Shown in pieces: positions 16,125-23,280 of a stretch of 35,069 nt of DNA. The DNA is from an uncultured Erysipelotrichaceae bacterium (GTDB lineage: Bacteria; Bacillota_I; Bacilli_A; RF39; UBA660). The notes beneath the pieces were generated by a model that saw only the letters and a list, made by a program, of their open reading frames with translations, did no database searches and was not told the DNA's origin. Location: contig CACZTK010000050.1 in assembly GCA_902784095.1 (NCBI GenBank), positions 1-35,069 of the forward strand, written 5' to 3'. How positions within the stretch are numbered: position 1 is the stretch's first letter; each line of letters opens with the position of its first letter. A program made the position numbers and the translations under genes.

Positions 16125-16703
16125 CTACTTTTTATCTAACTTATACTCTAAAAACTTATAGAAATGATAAAGTATTGTATATTCTACCCAAAAGAAGAAT
16201 ACTAAATCACTAACTTGGATAAATGATAATAATGTTTCATTTTCATATAAGTTTGCTGCGACTGATAAATCTAAATGATTAGTAGCTGCGATTGCTGCTA
16301 CACACATAAATGATAAATACATGATAGATAATACAATAGAATTAATCACTCTATTTGTTCTTATCATTTTCTTAGATAATATTGTTACAACTAAAGCAAT
16401 AGTTACTATTATCATAGTAAAGAAATATGTAACCATTGATGGAAAGTAAATATAACTAAGTAATGATGTTATAAAACTATCTATACAGTAACTAGCATAA
16501 CTATGAAATGATATGATTAATCCTACTAAAAAACATACACATAAAATTATTGATACTATTTTTACTATCTTATTATTCTTATTTATATTTAAGACAGTAA
16601 AAGTAAATAAAAGAAGGCTTAGGATAAATAATTCAATCCCCATAAAAGATGAAAATATATATTTAAATATCATAGATATCTTGTCAAATATAGTCATTTC
16701 CAT
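16125..16703 (-). CDS. Hypothetical membrane protein downstream of the sortase
   Basis: This 192-aa protein has five or six hydrophobic helices (about residues 20-40, 45-65, 75-95, 95-112, 120-142 and 160-180) and no conserved motif that I recognise. The RBS AGGAGGT lies 7 nt before the first ATG at 16703. It starts 17 nt after the sortase stop and probably forms one operon with the sortase and the thioester adhesin. It might help surface-protein export or assembly, but only the position suggests this. Confidence 0.75.
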   Translation of the reverse strand: MEMTIFDKISMIFKYIFSSFMGIELFILSLLLFTFTVLNINKNNKIVKIVSIILCVCFLVGLIISFHSYASYCIDSFITSLLSYIYFPSMVTYFFTMIIVTIALVVTILSKKMIRTNRVINSIVLSIMYLSFMCVAAIAATNHLDLSVAANLYENETLLSFIQVSDLVFFFWVEYTILYHFYKFLEYKLDKK

Positions 16704-16720
16704 ACTTTTTTACCTCCTTT

Positions 16721-17401
16721 TTATACTCTTTCTAAAATATATATAGTCTGTTCATGATCACTATCTTTAGTACATGTTATTAGTGTTAAAGTAGTTCTTT
16801 CTTTATTTCTGTTAATTGTAACAGAACCTGTTTTTTCTACATTATAAATATTTACTATTTGATATTTATATACATTACCTTGATATGTAACATAAGCCAT
16901 ATCACCTATTTCTAGTCTATATAAATATGCAAAATATGATATATATGCATCACCTGAGTGAGCCATTAAAATTAGATTCCCATTTTCTTTATCTGGCATA
17001 GTAGAGCCACCAACTAATGTCACATTATAATTGATATTATTATATTTAGAATCCATTCCATAGAAACCTCTTTTTAAACCTATACGAGGTATTTCTAAAA
17101 CACCTAAATATTTACTGTAATCAATTTTGTAATTAGTTTCCTCTTCTTTTACTTTATTAGAAGTCGGCTCTTGACTATCACTTAATTCTAGGGCATTTGG
17201 AAGTCCATCTATAACTTCTGCAATATTCTTTTCTTTCATAAAAGATAGTTGTGTATCAGAGAATAATTTCATTTTTAATTCTCTAATATGATTATGTGAT
17301 AAAATAAATATTCCTAGAATTATAAGTAAAGAGCCAAATAAACATATATGACTCTTTTTTATTTTATTATTAGATTTCTTGTTCTTTTTTTGGTTTAACA
17401 T
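16721..17401 (-). CDS. Sortase (class B/D-like), probably dedicated to the adjacent adhesin
   Basis: Sortases cleave a C-terminal sorting signal and attach surface proteins to peptidoglycan or each other. The 226-aa product has an N-terminal membrane helix (about 18-35) and the sortase barrel from about residue 98 (YLGVLEIPRIGLK). The catalytic His148 is in LILMAHSGD and Cys210 in LTLITCTKDSD. The usual Arg after the TLxTC motif is not obvious: the sequence continues DHEQTIYILE, with Gln218 near the expected Arg site. The start ATG lies 32 nt inside the adhesin gene, and no strong RBS precedes it, so it is probably translated by coupling. Confident as a sortase; class uncertain. Confidence 0.88.
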   Translation of the reverse strand: MLNQKKNKKSNNKIKKSHICLFGSLLIILGIFILSHNHIRELKMKLFSDTQLSFMKEKNIAEVIDGLPNALELSDSQEPTSNKVKEEETNYKIDYSKYLGVLEIPRIGLKRGFYGMDSKYNNINYNVTLVGGSTMPDKENGNLILMAHSGDAYISYFAYLYRLEIGDMAYVTYQGNVYKYQIVNIYNVEKTGSVTINRNKERTTLTLITCTKDSDHEQTIYILERV

Positions 17402-18536
17402 TAATGTATATCATTCCTACACCAGCAATTAAGATTAGGAATCCTACAAAATAAATTGATCTAGAAATTATACTAGCTGTATCATCAATATGACTACCTT
17501 TGAAATTTAATGCACCTCTAATTGTTTTTTTTGTTTTTTCAACTAAAACTAATGGTTGATAATTTCCTTCAGTAGTAACATATTTATATGCCTTATATGC
17601 TCCTGCTTGATCATATGAAGCTGAAATATCAAAATCAAATGAATAATTATCTACATTCTCTATTGGAAATTCTAGATAGAATGTAGAAACTGTTAATGGC
17701 TTGCTTGTATCAATAGCATTTCCATTTTCATCATATACTTTTGTACCATCTGGAGCTTTTGATAAATCTAGTGTTATTCCTGTATATAATGTATACATCT
17801 TTCCTGTTCTAACTAGTTTTGAATCTTTATTTAGCTCATAACTATTTGCATTATCAACGAAATAGAATTTTAATTCTGCATCATCATCAATTGAATCAAT
17901 ACTTTTAGCAGCTGTTGCTAATTCACTTGCTCTTACCCATAGTTTATCTGGTCTAGTACTATAATAATAGAAATCACTTCCTGTTATTGCTGTTCCATCA
18001 TGAATATTTGCTGCTATTCCTGCAGTTGGAAGAACGAATGTTCCACTAGTATCTAGATATTGCCATAATGCTATTTGAGTCATCCAAGATAATTCCATTT
18101 TCTTTACTACTTCAACTGTAGCATTTGCTGTTGCTGTTGGTTCATCAAGTGTTGTATAGTATTCGTCAGCAGATTCAATTATGTATTTAATACCTGCATC
18201 TTTAATTTCACTATCTTTTTTGTATGTCTTACTTGGTGCATATGCAATTGTTCTATCAATACAGAATGGTTTTAATCCTGTAGTTGTATGATAATCAATC
18301 ACATTATTTCCTGATGCTCCATTTAATGTTGCTATTGTTTGATTTGATAATACTGCATCTTTGTTTTCATCAACTACAAAAGCTCCTGTAGCATCATTAT
18401 TAACTCTTCCAGCATCCCTTGTTGTAAATGTATCTGGTGCGCTATCAACAACATAGCTTTCAGCATTAACGCTTGTAAATACACTAAAAGCTGTTAATGA
18501 TAATAATCCACTTAATAATATTTTTCCCTTTTTCAT
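17370..18536 (-). CDS. Thioester-domain surface adhesin with C-terminal sorting-type signal
   Basis: This is a 388-aa secreted protein. The signal peptide (residues 1-25) has the hydrophobic core ILLSGLLSLTAFSVFTS. It contains the two motifs of the Gram-positive thioester domain: KPFCIDR with Cys92 and MTQIALWQYL with Gln154 and Trp158. In the family, Cys and Gln form an internal thioester that bonds covalently to host amines. A beta-rich region (about 235-335) follows. The C-terminus has IDDTASIIS, a hydrophobic helix and KPKKEQEI, resembling a sortase signal with DDTAS in place of LPxTG. The RBS is GAGGAT. The next gene is a sortase, which supports cell-wall anchoring. Confidence 0.85.
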   Translation of the reverse strand: MKKGKILLSGLLSLTAFSVFTSVNAESYVVDSAPDTFTTRDAGRVNNDATGAFVVDENKDAVLSNQTIATLNGASGNNVIDYHTTTGLKPFCIDRTIAYAPSKTYKKDSEIKDAGIKYIIESADEYYTTLDEPTATANATVEVVKKMELSWMTQIALWQYLDTSGTFVLPTAGIAANIHDGTAITGSDFYYYSTRPDKLWVRASELATAAKSIDSIDDDAELKFYFVDNANSYELNKDSKLVRTGKMYTLYTGITLDLSKAPDGTKVYDENGNAIDTSKPLTVSTFYLEFPIENVDNYSFDFDISASYDQAGAYKAYKYVTTEGNYQPLVLVEKTKKTIRGALNFKGSHIDDTASIISRSIYFVGFLILIAGVGMIYINVKPKKEQEI

Positions 18537-18570
18537 TTTATCCTCTACCTTTCTCTATTTTATTAATTTT

Positions 18571-18579
18571 ATTATAACA
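18571..18579 (-). promoter_or_regulatory. Extended -10 promoter of the adhesin-sortase operon
   Basis: TGTTATAAT on the minus strand is an extended -10; the predicted start near 18564 gives a leader of about 28 nt. No clear -35 is visible, which suggests either reliance on the extended -10 or an activator. Confidence 0.62.
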
Positions 18580-18614
18580 CCTCTTTTTTTTAAAAGAAAA
18601 TGTTTTTTTTATGG

Positions 18615-18634
18615 TTTACATTAATTTACATTAA
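18615..18634. repeat. Two tandem copies of a 10-bp repeat upstream of the adhesin promoter
   Basis: TTTACATTAA occurs twice head to tail (18615-18624 and 18625-18634). The copies are one DNA turn apart, about 50-70 bp upstream of the predicted adhesin transcription start, and they overlap the stop of the nucleoside phosphorylase gene. A regulator site is possible. Confidence 0.5.
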
Positions 18635-19854
18635 CTAATTTTTATAAAACTTTCAATATCTGGTAATTGAATTTCCCTATTGTTATAGATAGTGCAAAGT
18701 TTTTCCCCTATTTCTACTTTGTCACCAACTAATTTGTCGAAAACTATTCCTACACTTGGATCAATAATATCTTCTTTATTTATTCTTCCTGCTCCTAAGG
18801 TAACAGATAGTTTTCCAAATTCTAAAGCATCAATACTTTCAATAACACCTGCTTTAGTAGCATTAATATCATATTTATTTGGTGATAGCTTCATATTGTT
18901 AATTATTCCACCTTGATGTTTTACAAAATCTAAAAACTTTTGATAAGCAAGCCCTGAGTAAATTGAACCTTTAACTCTTTCTTCTGCTTCTTCAATAGAT
19001 ATATTTTTACCCATACTTACCATATTAGAGGCAAGTTCTATACATAAATCTGTTAAACTGTTTTTTTCTTTTCCTGTTAATATATTAATTGCTTCTACTA
19101 CTTCTAAAGTATTTCCTATACTTGTTCCCAACGGATTATCCATATTTGTAATTAGACATCTAACTTCTTTATTATACTCTTTACCAATTTTTTGCATTAA
19201 TTCTGATAGTTTTCTGGCATCTTTCTCATTCTTTAGTAATGCACCTTTTCCTACTTTAATATCTATTAGTATTTTATCTGCTCCACTTGCTATTTTCTTA
19301 CTCATAATACTAGTAGCTATTAATGGAATTGATTCTACTGTTCCTGTTACATCACGTAATGCATAAATTTTTTTGTCCATAGGAGCTAAATTTGCAGTTT
19401 GTCCTGCGACTACCATACCTATTTCTTTTACTTGCTGTTTTATTTCATCTATACTTAGGTCAGTTCTAAATCCTGGAATTGATTCTAATTTATCAATAGT
19501 TCCACCAGTAAAGCCAAGACCTCTACCACTCATCTTAACAACAGGTACTCCTAAACTGGCAACAATTGGTGCAATAATCATTGTTGTTTTATCTCCAACT
19601 CCACCGGTAGAGTGCTTATCCACTTTTATTCCTTCAATATCTGAAAAATCTAATATTTCTCCACTCTTAATAAAAATATCACATAAATCAAATATTTCTC
19701 TTTCTGTCATATTTTTAATACATATAGCCATTAACATTGAAGACATTTGATAATCTGTTACTTTTCCTTCTAAATAACCATTAAAGAAAAACTCTAATTC
19801 TTCTTTTGATAATATTTGTCCTAGTCTTTTCTTATTAATAATATCTACTATCAT
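18631..19854 (-). CDS. pdp: Pyrimidine-nucleoside / thymidine phosphorylase
   Basis: The enzyme splits thymidine, deoxyuridine or uridine with phosphate to the base and (deoxy)ribose-1-phosphate in pyrimidine salvage. The 407-aa product has the alpha domain first, with YQMSSMLMAICIKNMTERE, then the phosphate-binding VDKHSTGGVGDKTTMIIAP near residues 78-96. MSGRGLGFTGGTIDKLESIPG follows, then SIMSKKIASGADKILIDIKVGKGA. It is about 25 residues shorter than B. subtilis Pdp at the C-terminus. Lys and Ser/Thr residues that bind phosphate and the pyrimidine are present. The start overlaps the GNAT gene by 4 nt. The choice between Pdp and DeoA specificity is not certain. Confidence 0.92.
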   Translation of the reverse strand: MIVDIINKKRLGQILSKEELEFFFNGYLEGKVTDYQMSSMLMAICIKNMTEREIFDLCDIFIKSGEILDFSDIEGIKVDKHSTGGVGDKTTMIIAPIVASLGVPVVKMSGRGLGFTGGTIDKLESIPGFRTDLSIDEIKQQVKEIGMVVAGQTANLAPMDKKIYALRDVTGTVESIPLIATSIMSKKIASGADKILIDIKVGKGALLKNEKDARKLSELMQKIGKEYNKEVRCLITNMDNPLGTSIGNTLEVVEAINILTGKEKNSLTDLCIELASNMVSMGKNISIEEAEERVKGSIYSGLAYQKFLDFVKHQGGIINNMKLSPNKYDINATKAGVIESIDALEFGKLSVTLGAGRINKEDIIDPSVGIVFDKLVGDKVEIGEKLCTIYNNREIQLPDIESFIKIS

Positions 19855-20255
19855 AGTATCACCCTTCTATACACATTAGTATCCCTTTTTTCATATCCAT
19901 TCTTTTTATATAATTCTTGAGCAGCAAATCTTTCCTGATTAGATGTTAATTCAATATATGAAATATTTTCTTCTCTACATAGTTCTTCAACTCTTTTTAA
20001 AAGTTCTGTTGCAATATGATATCTTCTATATTTTTCTTTGACACAGACATAGTTTATGTAACAGTATTTAATATTTTTAACACTATCAAATTGTTTATTT
20101 ATAGTTAGGTATCCAACTATTTCATTATTATATACTGCGACTAACTCTGTATTAACATTAGTATTTTGCTTCTTTTTTATACTATATACTTCTTGTAATA
20201 ATTCATTCAATGAATCAAAGTCTGCATCAATATATTCTCTAATTCTAATATCCAT
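19851..20255 (-). CDS. GNAT-family N-acetyltransferase
   Basis: This 134-aa acetyl-CoA-dependent acyltransferase has the GNAT core: YLTINKQF, then IKYCYINYVCVKEKYRRYHIATELL, where the R-R-x-H-I-A stretch replaces the usual Q/RxxGxG/A pyrophosphate loop, followed by ISYIELTSNQERFAAQELYKKNGYEKR. The acceptor substrate is unknown. The RBS AGAGGTGG is good. It is first of a two-gene unit with the nucleoside phosphorylase (ATGA overlap), although no pathway link is evident. Confidence 0.88.
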   Translation of the reverse strand: MDIRIREYIDADFDSLNELLQEVYSIKKKQNTNVNTELVAVYNNEIVGYLTINKQFDSVKNIKYCYINYVCVKEKYRRYHIATELLKRVEELCREENISYIELTSNQERFAAQELYKKNGYEKRDTNVYRRVIL

Positions 20256-20287
20256 AAGCCACCTCTATCTTACTTAGATTATAACAT

Positions 20288-20312
20288 AAAAAAAACTATT
20301 CAAGAATAGTTT
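20288..20312 (-). terminator. Intrinsic terminator of the XRE regulator gene
   Basis: AAACTATT/AATAGTTT with loop CAAG is followed on the minus strand by eight T. The gene's stop codon (20311-20313) is in the 5' arm. Confidence 0.92.
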
Positions 20313-20664
20313 ATCTAATTTTTCTATCTATTAGTTCTACAAATCTCTTTGGATCTTCTATAACTCTATCATATATATTATTATGTTTTCTAATTTCTTT
20401 TATGAATTCTATTTCTTCACGTGAAGCATGTATTCCATATTTAACATCTGAATCTGCTACTAAAAAGGCATCATTACCTAATAAATAATCAATATCTACT
20501 TTAAATACATCTGAAAGTGCTGATAATGTTTCTAATGTTGGAACTCTTGTTTCTTTTTCATAACAACAAATACTTACTTTTGTTACATTAATTAACTTTC
20601 CAAGTTCTTCTTGAGTATAACCATTTTGCTTTCGTAAAGTCTTAATTCTACTTCCTAATAACAT
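20311..20664 (-). CDS. XRE-family HTH transcriptional regulator
   Basis: This 117-aa protein has an N-terminal helix-turn-helix of the Cro/C1 type at about residues 6-60 (RIKTLRKQNGYTQEELGKLI, KVSICCYEKETRVPTLETLS, DVFKVDIDYLLGND). A short C-terminal extension is rich in charged residues and has no known ligand domain. The RBS is AGAGGTGA. The upstream 120 bp contain GGTTAA motifs about 30 bp apart around TATAAT, possible autoregulatory sites. It stands alone between two terminators, so its targets are not evident. Confidence 0.88.
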   Translation of the reverse strand: MLLGSRIKTLRKQNGYTQEELGKLINVTKVSICCYEKETRVPTLETLSALSDVFKVDIDYLLGNDAFLVADSDVKYGIHASREEIEFIKEIRKHNNIYDRVIEDPKRFVELIDRKIR

Positions 20665-20761
20665 TATGCTTCACCTCTATCTCCACTAATAGTATTGATA
20701 AGGTTAATTATAATTATTAGTAATTATTTTTTGGTTAAAGTTAACTAATAATAAACTTTAT

Positions 20762-20800
20762 AAAAAAAGAATATGTATACTAATATCTTCTACATATTCT
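20762..20800 (-). terminator. Intrinsic terminator of the DUF3592-like gene
   Basis: AGAATATGTA/TACATATTCT (20791-20800 and 20769-20778) is followed on the minus strand by seven T. The gene's last codons and TAG stop (20790-20792) form the 5' arm. Confidence 0.85.
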
Positions 20801-21647
20801 GATTAGAATTATTTCCATATAAATTATTTAATTCATTATCTTGATTTTCCGATTGAACTGCTTCTTGTGAAATACTGTCAGTCTGTACTTGTTCATTATT
20901 ATAATTATTTTGTACTTGTTTATTATAATCAGTTGGTAAGTTTCCACCTATCCTATTTATTTCAAAGTCTATATAATAATTTGAAGGATTATTCTCATCT
21001 ATTACTAAATCTACTAATCCATCACTATCTGCTAGTTTATAATCATTTCTTGGGTCTCCATATAAAGTTATATCCGTTCCTGATGATAATGTATATTCTA
21101 CTACAGGTCTTTGAATTGGAACTCCATTTATTACAGTACCTGTATTTTCCAAGTGATATGGCAATCCTTTAATTAGTTTTCCTTTTTTATTTAATTCTTT
21201 AATTACTCTTAATCTATTTTTAATTTTAATAAAACCAAAAACTGATGCTCCTATAAGAATGATTGGAATAAATAAAAATATAAAAGCAAAACGATTGTTT
21301 GAAACTGAGTATTCATTCATGCATCTCGCTGGATTTTTAGAATCATAATAAACTACACTATTTTTTGTATCAGGAAAATTACTTGATGATGTTGATGAAG
21401 GACAACTATAATTATTTCCATTGACTCTATAATAATATGTAGGACTATACATTGTATCTCCATCACTATCTTCATATTTATTGATTTCTACTCTATAAGA
21501 TCTTGTTTGTGAATCTAAACTATTTTTCTTAAGAACACTTGAAATATATATACCTCCAAAAATAATTAAAAATAATATTCCTACTGCAAGTGTTATAAAA
21601 TACATATTTCTTCCTTTTCTTACATTCTTGGTATCTATATCATACAT
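20790..21647 (-). CDS. DUF3592-like two-helix membrane protein
   Basis: This 285-aa protein starts at the ATG at 21647 (MYDIDTKNVRKGRN), preceded by AGGAGTGAT. A longer in-frame version begins at an upstream ATG but has no RBS. It has membrane helices at about 14-36 and 120-142. The outer loop between them carries YYYRVNGNNYSCPS and VVYYDSKNPARC with two cysteines, as in DUF3592 proteins (x-Y-x-V-x-G-x-x-Y and YDPKNP). The C-terminal cytoplasmic part repeats a similar beta motif and ends in an Asn/Gln-rich tail. The function of this family is unknown. It is monocistronic with its own terminator. Confidence 0.65.
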   Translation of the reverse strand: MYDIDTKNVRKGRNMYFITLAVGILFLIIFGGIYISSVLKKNSLDSQTRSYRVEINKYEDSDGDTMYSPTYYYRVNGNNYSCPSSTSSSNFPDTKNSVVYYDSKNPARCMNEYSVSNNRFAFIFLFIPIILIGASVFGFIKIKNRLRVIKELNKKGKLIKGLPYHLENTGTVINGVPIQRPVVEYTLSSGTDITLYGDPRNDYKLADSDGLVDLVIDENNPSNYYIDFEINRIGGNLPTDYNKQVQNNYNNEQVQTDSISQEAVQSENQDNELNNLYGNNSNQNM

Positions 21648-21731
21648 AATATCACTCCTATTATAAATATAACATATAATTGCAAAAAAAATTATGTGCA
21701 TTTTTTCATTTGAATAATATTTATACTTTAT

Positions 21732-22625
21732 TTACGTTTTTAAAACATAAGTGGTCTCAAATATTCTTTCATCCGAACAATATTCCATAACGTATTTATT
21801 CTCTTTTCTTACTATTATTATACCTATTGTTGTATTCTCATCGATAGTTTTTACTTCTTTATCTATATAATTCATGTATTTTTGAATTTGACCTATATAT
21901 TCTGACTTTAATTCAGTTACTTTCAACTCTATAACAACATAACATTTATACTTAATATTGTATAAAAGCAAATCAATATAGTTAAATCTATCTCCTATTT
22001 TAATTTTATATTCATTTCTAATATAGCAAAAGCCTTCCCCTAGTTCTCTTAAAAAAATATCCATATCTTCTAATATTAATTGTTTCAATATTCTTTCAGA
22101 TACATATTCATAATTATAACTATTGTTGATTATTATCGGTTTTTTTATAAAATCAGATACTCTTGTTTCTTCTTTCTTAGCCAGTCTTTCTCTAGTTTTT
22201 ATATCTAATCGTTCATATTCCCTATTCTTGATTTTTTCTTCTAATTCTCTTGTACTTAAATTTAATTTGATACATTGATTTATATAATACTGTATTTCAT
22301 TAACATCCTTCATAGATAATAATTGTCTATAATGACTCCATGTCAATTGTGTCCCCAATGGGGACACTTTTTCATTACTAAACATTCGATAAAACTGTCT
22401 CATTCTAAATAACGTTCTGCGATTATATTTTTTACCAACTTCTAAAACAAGTTTTTTCGAATACTTTTCTATTATAGATTCTCCATATTTACTTCCAGCT
22501 TCGTGCAGTAATCTGCCTATTTCATAATATGTTATTACTGTATTTCTTTCTTTTAAATAATCTTTAACTTTGATATATATTTCATTATCAATTAGTTTTT
22601 GTTTTATTTCACTATAATAATTCAT
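21732..22625 (-). CDS. DUF1016 (YhcG-type) PDDEXK nuclease-domain protein
   Basis: This 297-aa protein has the N-terminal DUF1016 helical region (ITYYEIGRLLHEAGSKYGES, RMRQFYRMF, LTWSHYRQLLSM) and a C-terminal PDDEXK-like nuclease fold. The motif elements are visible as FNYIDLLLYNIKYKCYVVIELKV: an Asp and then Glu-x-Lys. The family is often found with restriction or mobile-element genes, and some members have been linked to defence, but no partner of that kind is here. The start ATG directly follows the stop of a 37-aa gene, downstream of ssb. A GC-rich hairpin lies inside the gene at 22349-22367. The fold assignment is good; the role is unknown. Confidence 0.85.
   Translation of the reverse strand: MNYYSEIKQKLIDNEIYIKVKDYLKERNTVITYYEIGRLLHEAGSKYGESIIEKYSKKLVLEVGKKYNRRTLFRMRQFYRMFSNEKVSPLGTQLTWSHYRQLLSMKDVNEIQYYINQCIKLNLSTRELEEKIKNREYERLDIKTRERLAKKEETRVSDFIKKPIIINNSYNYEYVSERILKQLILEDMDIFLRELGEGFCYIRNEYKIKIGDRFNYIDLLLYNIKYKCYVVIELKVTELKSEYIGQIQKYMNYIDKEVKTIDENTTIGIIIVRKENKYVMEYCSDERIFETTYVLKT
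22349..22372 (+). terminator. GC-rich hairpin with T-run, antisense inside the DUF1016 gene
   Basis: GTGTCCCC/GGGGACAC with loop AAT is followed on the plus strand by TTTTT. It has the form of an intrinsic terminator pointing against the gene, in coding DNA that is otherwise very AT-rich. It encodes VSPLG on the gene strand. Confidence 0.5.
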
Positions 22626-22739
22626 CTATTCTTCCATAAACACTACTAATTTTATTTTATTATCATCAATTGTGTATATATAATCCAAGTGTAAAGTATT
22701 TAAAAGTCTATTTAAATCAATAAGTATTTTATTATTCAT
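22626..22739 (-). CDS. Small hypothetical protein, 37 aa, between ssb and the DUF1016 gene
   Basis: A 37-codon frame starts MNNKILIDLNRLLNTLHLDY and ends in VVFMEE. It is preceded by a strong RBS (AAAGGAG, 4-5 nt before the ATG), and its TAG is followed directly by the ATG of the DUF1016 gene. The position and RBS support translation. No family is recognised; it could serve mainly to couple the two neighbours. Confidence 0.55.
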   Translation of the reverse strand: MNNKILIDLNRLLNTLHLDYIYTIDDNKIKLVVFMEE

Positions 22740-22771
22740 AATTCTCCTTTCTTTATAAGTAAGAAGCAGAA

Positions 22772-23125
22772 TTATTCTTCTGCTTCTTGTTCTTCTTTTA
22801 ATTCTTTAGGTTTACTTGTTAGAAATGTTACTTTTTCTGCAACTACTTCCATAATATTTTTCTTGGTATCATTTTCTTCTACTTGTCTTGATTGAACTCG
22901 ACCCTTTATACCTACAATATCACCTTTATGGCAATATTCAGAAGTATTGGTAGCTGTACTATCCCATAGGATACAATCAATGAAATCAGTATCATATATA
23001 CCATCCATATTTTTAAAGCTTCTAGGTATAGCAAGTGATAGAGTTGCTATTTTTTTACCATTATCTGTTTTATTTATTTTAATATCTCTAGTAAGCCTAC
23101 CTACTAATACTATTTGATTCAGCAT
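22772..23125 (-). CDS. ssb: Single-stranded DNA-binding protein
   Basis: SSB coats single-stranded DNA during replication, repair and recombination. The 117-aa protein has the OB-fold pattern: MLNQIVLVGRLTRDIKINKT, ATLSLAIPRSF, DFIDCILWDSTATNTSEYCHKGDIVGIKGRVQSRQ. The length is short. The C-terminus ends KEEQEAEE and lacks the DDDLPF-like tip that recruits partner proteins in most SSBs, as well as the Gly/Gln-rich linker. It may be a secondary SSB. The RBS AAAGGAGG is perfect. The last codons form part of a hairpin. It lies upstream of a 37-aa gene and a DUF1016 gene. Confidence 0.9.
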   Translation of the reverse strand: MLNQIVLVGRLTRDIKINKTDNGKKIATLSLAIPRSFKNMDGIYDTDFIDCILWDSTATNTSEYCHKGDIVGIKGRVQSRQVEENDTKKNIMEVVAEKVTFLTSKPKELKEEQEAEE

Positions 23126-23215
23126 ATCTTCCCTCCTTTCAGAAAGTGTATAATATATACTTTTAACTATCTTTGCAAATGACCATTTTTTTTATTTATA
23201 ACTGAAAAAAATATC

Positions 23216-23244
23216 AAAAAAAAGAATTCACTTAGTGAATTTCT
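23216..23244 (-). terminator. Intrinsic terminator of the suf operon
   Basis: On the minus strand AGAAATTCAC TAA GTGAATTCT folds into a stem of about 8 bp followed by eight T (23223-23216). It lies 37 nt after the sufB stop. Confidence 0.87.
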
Positions 23245-23280
23245 AATTTTCTATATAATATTAATTATCAAAAATTAAGT

